64,000 bases of DNA, taken from NCBI GenBank assembly GCA_013399015.1, contig VWZX01010089.1:441311-505310 (forward strand), given 5' to 3'. The DNA comes from Galbula dea. Taxonomy: Eukaryota; Chordata; Aves; Piciformes; Galbulidae. Below, one piece after another: positions 61,331-64,000 of this stretch (within the stretch, counting starts at the first letter, position 1; the number at the start of each line of letters is the position of its first letter). The position numbers were made by a program, and so were the translations under genes. Below the pieces are notes generated by a model, which made no database searches, was not told where the DNA came from, and saw only the letters and a program-made list of their open reading frames with translations.

Positions 61331-64000
61331 TAGTGAGCAGAGAGTTGATCCTAAACTTGAATGGGTAGAGGTGAAGACATTAGTCACAGTCTGTGTGCAG
61401 TGCCCCATCCTTCTGAGCTGCTGCACTCCAAAGCAGTGCCACCTTATACTTTAGGTTCTTGTTTTCCTCCAGTTCTTTGAACTTGATCCAGAAATGGATC
61501 TGAAAGTACTTTCAGAGAGCTATCACAGCACCATGCTGGCAAGTGCTCACTCCTAATTAGTTAGTTTAGCCTTAGGTGGTCCCTAAGGGAAGGGGAGATG
61601 GATGTAGTGGCAGGCACAGGGCAGAAGCTTAACTGGTGAACTGAATTGTGTTGTGGAGGGCTGAGCTGGCCTTGCAGACCACAAGAGAGCCCTGCTGGGA
61701 CTGCTGGCTGGACAAAACACCTTGGCTTAGAAAGCTTGAATACCCTTCCCTGTGTAATATTGGGATATTTGGCATAAGAGAACCTGATCCTTTGGAACTA
61801 AGTCCCTAGAGAAACTCCCTGTGTTGTGATGAGTGGCTTTTGTTGTCCTCCACACTTGGCTCAGATAGTCCAGTGCTGTGTGATGCTTGAGATATGAGCT
61901 GTGTGTGCTGGGTGAGGCAGAGCCTGGCTTAGCTTTTGCACCCTTTGCCTAAGGGTTCCTGTCTTCTGCCCTCCAGCCCCAGCTTATCTCCCAGTACAGT
62001 GTGTTCAATCCTTCTGGTTTTTGCCAAGAAGGAAACAAGCCAACAAAAAAAAATCACAGAAAATCAAAGAAACAGATCCAATGAGAAGTTTAAATTCTGT
62101 TTTTCTTGGGAAGATGTCTGCTCTTGTTAGATTCTCTAGATAACATCACCCCAGCCAGGGCCCTTTGCCAGCCTGAAGTCTCTGCAGGACACCATCCTCT
62201 GTCAGTGCTGTTTAAGCTGAGGGTTTTTTTGTCACTAGAGACTGTAGTTGGTGATGATAATTGGCATTTCTGCAGTGCTTCAGGTTTGAAAAGCCACCCT
62301 GGAAGTAAGCTGGTTTCTTTTTCTCTTCAAGACCCTGATGGAAAGAACCAAAATAGAGAAAGTTGATTAATTTGAGAAAGGATCTCCAAATATTCTTTTT
62401 CTTTTGCATATGGCCAACAATTTCTTTCTAGGAGACCAAGGGAGGAGAGGCAGATCCTTAGGAAAGTGTGTTCCTGTTGGCTTGTTTTGGGCTAGAGTTT
62501 TCCTGGGGAAGACCTAACTTTGCAAATACCTAATTGGAGCATAATGTGATTTTTCAGAGTCAGGGCCTGTGCTTCAATCTGTCTCTCTTTCTGTAATCAG
62601 CTCCCTGTCCTATAGAAAGCAGCTGTTGGTACCTGCATATGCTTTGCTCTATGAATAATTCAAATCAAGGTTTGATTTAAAGCTTGCAGCACTTACCAGG
62701 AGTCAACAGAGTGATTATGGGATTGGTACTGGGAGAAAGGAGCATCTCTGTTAAAGAGAGAGAGGAGCCAATGCTAGAAGGTAGAAGAGCAAGTTCATTA
62801 GTCCTCCCTCTGCCACAGGTGACTTTTGGTGACCTTGTGGTGGAGCTTTTGACTGTCCCTTTGATGTGTAGGTGTTGAAAGGGTGCTATTGTGTCAAAGA
62901 AAGGAAGCTATTGTTTCAGGAATCCCCAAAGCCTCCTAAGGTTGATCTGGCTGAAGTTTGTGGTGCTTTCAGCTCCCTTAATTATTAGCAGGTGATATTT
63001 ATGATGCTCAGAGTAAAGTGTTAAAGAATTTAAACCACTGAGTCTTTGGAGGAAATTGCTAGAAACCTCAGGAGGAGAGAGAAAGGTCAAAGTTTCTTCA
63101 CTTTCTGGAAGCAGCAGAGTTAAAAGAGTTTTTAAAGACACCAAAGTTTAATGAAAACCTCCAGTTCTTGCTAAGCTCTGCTGTTGGTCTCTGAGGCTGT
63201 GGCTGTTTGTAGTGGGTTAGGAGACCAATGTCATTGAACTGAATTCCTCTTTAATATGCCACAACTGAAAGGATGATAAGAACACTCTCACATTCCAGAA
63301 AGCTTTTGGATTGTAATAACTTTAATAACTTTACATTAAGCTATGGATTTATATTAAACTGTATCAAATGATGAGGTCCCCCACATCAGGAAGTAGTGCA
63401 AAAATCATTAGCATGACTTTGCTGTGTTGATGGATGGAGCAGCAGATGAACACTGGCCTGCTGCTAAAAAGGTGAACCCTATTAAAATGCTTGTTAATAA
63501 CCTTTTAAAGTGGTTGCCATTTTGCTGTTCACATAATTAAAAGGGAAGGAAAGCTACTCAGGCTAGGAAGTAAAGAGAACTCTTTGGGCCTCCCAACACA
63601 CTTCCTCCAAGCACTTGGAATGCAAAGTTCAAACTTGCAGGTACAGCTGTCAGAGATGGGAAGGTAAAGGCCAGGAAGGCTGTAGTGCATGCCAAGAGGG
63701 CAAAACCAATACTTTCCCTGCTTTCTTATGATCCTGCCTTACTATCTTGAAGTGTTTTGTCCATGGGAAGAGTATTTCCATCCTCTAAACTGGTGTTCCT
63801 GCATGTGTGTTTAGGCTGAGCCACCAACATGACTGAGAAGTAAGTTACCCATTGCAGGGTCCTGGGCCCTGCCACTGAGATGGTTGCAGATGTCCAATTA
63901 GGATGTTTTCCAGCCATGGAGTGGGTTGAATGCTGTGAGTGAAATGAACCTCCTAAGTGTGTTGGGAAGAACCCTGATCACCAAACTAAATAATCCAGAA

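Larger units (their letters stand above)
55224..64000 (+). other. KIF16B: KIF16B intron, 5' part (runs off the window)
   Basis: At least 8.8 kb of intron after donor GTAAGG. I searched for the final KIF16B exon (KYLRDFF...) and did not find it. It contains four plus-strand CR1 fragments and a perfect 39-bp inverted repeat, listed separately. The last 2.6 kb shows nothing recognisable. Confidence 0.88.

Noticed and set aside
55224..64000. The last KIF16B exon (residues starting KYLRDFF)
   Set aside because: Looked for on the + strand and not found; it presumably lies beyond the window.
1..64000. tRNA, rRNA, snoRNA, microRNA or CRISPR features
   Set aside because: No cloverleaf, rRNA core, box C/D or H/ACA pattern or regularly spaced repeats were convincing. 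The two perfect hairpins are too long and too perfect for typical microRNA precursors.

Overview
The window is avian genomic DNA. It lies inside one multi-exon gene on the + strand, and the dominant interspersed repeat is CR1, the main bird LINE. I identify the gene as KIF16B (kinesin-3 family, also called SNX23), a plus-end motor that carries PI3P-positive early endosomes. The identification rests on 13 exons whose spliced translation follows KIF16B in order. They cover the FHA domain, a long coiled-coil stalk encoded mostly by one 1341-base exon, and most of the C-terminal PX lipid-binding domain. The motor and neck exons must lie upstream of base 1. The exon(s) for the last PX helix and the tail end must lie beyond base 64000. 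The exact bird species cannot be told.

Layout: 1-13774 is upstream intron with several CR1 copies, three small tandem duplications and a perfect 38-bp inverted repeat. FHA exons are at 13775-13894, 14459-14510, 15670-15807 and 18972-19054. Linker and coiled-coil exons run from 19249 to 30227. At 31222-33396 an in-frame 725-codon exon follows a good splice acceptor and ends at a stop. It has a plausible poly(A) signal at 35559 and looks like an alternative terminal exon that replaces the PX domain. PX exons are at 37210-37332, 41011-41100 and 55140-55223. A 14-kb intron (41101-55139) holds a 1.25-kb CR1 with reverse-transcriptase remnants and an LTR-like block running into a C/T-rich minisatellite and a 191-base assembly gap. 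The remainder (55224-64000) is intron with more CR1 copies and a second perfect inverted repeat with 39-bp arms.

All 13 donor and acceptor phases match. The ten exons up to 30227 give 2193 bases (731 codons) with no frame break. Exon 10 ends in phase 0, and both the terminal exon at 31222 and the first PX exon at 37210 begin in phase 0. The locus can therefore encode two products: a PX-bearing endosome motor, and one with a 724-residue C-terminal region that looks like a disordered segment followed by two PH-like folds. That fork is the most interesting feature here. Other points of interest are the two perfect hairpins and the minisatellite inside the LTR-like block. No RNA genes, CRISPR arrays or second protein-coding gene were found.
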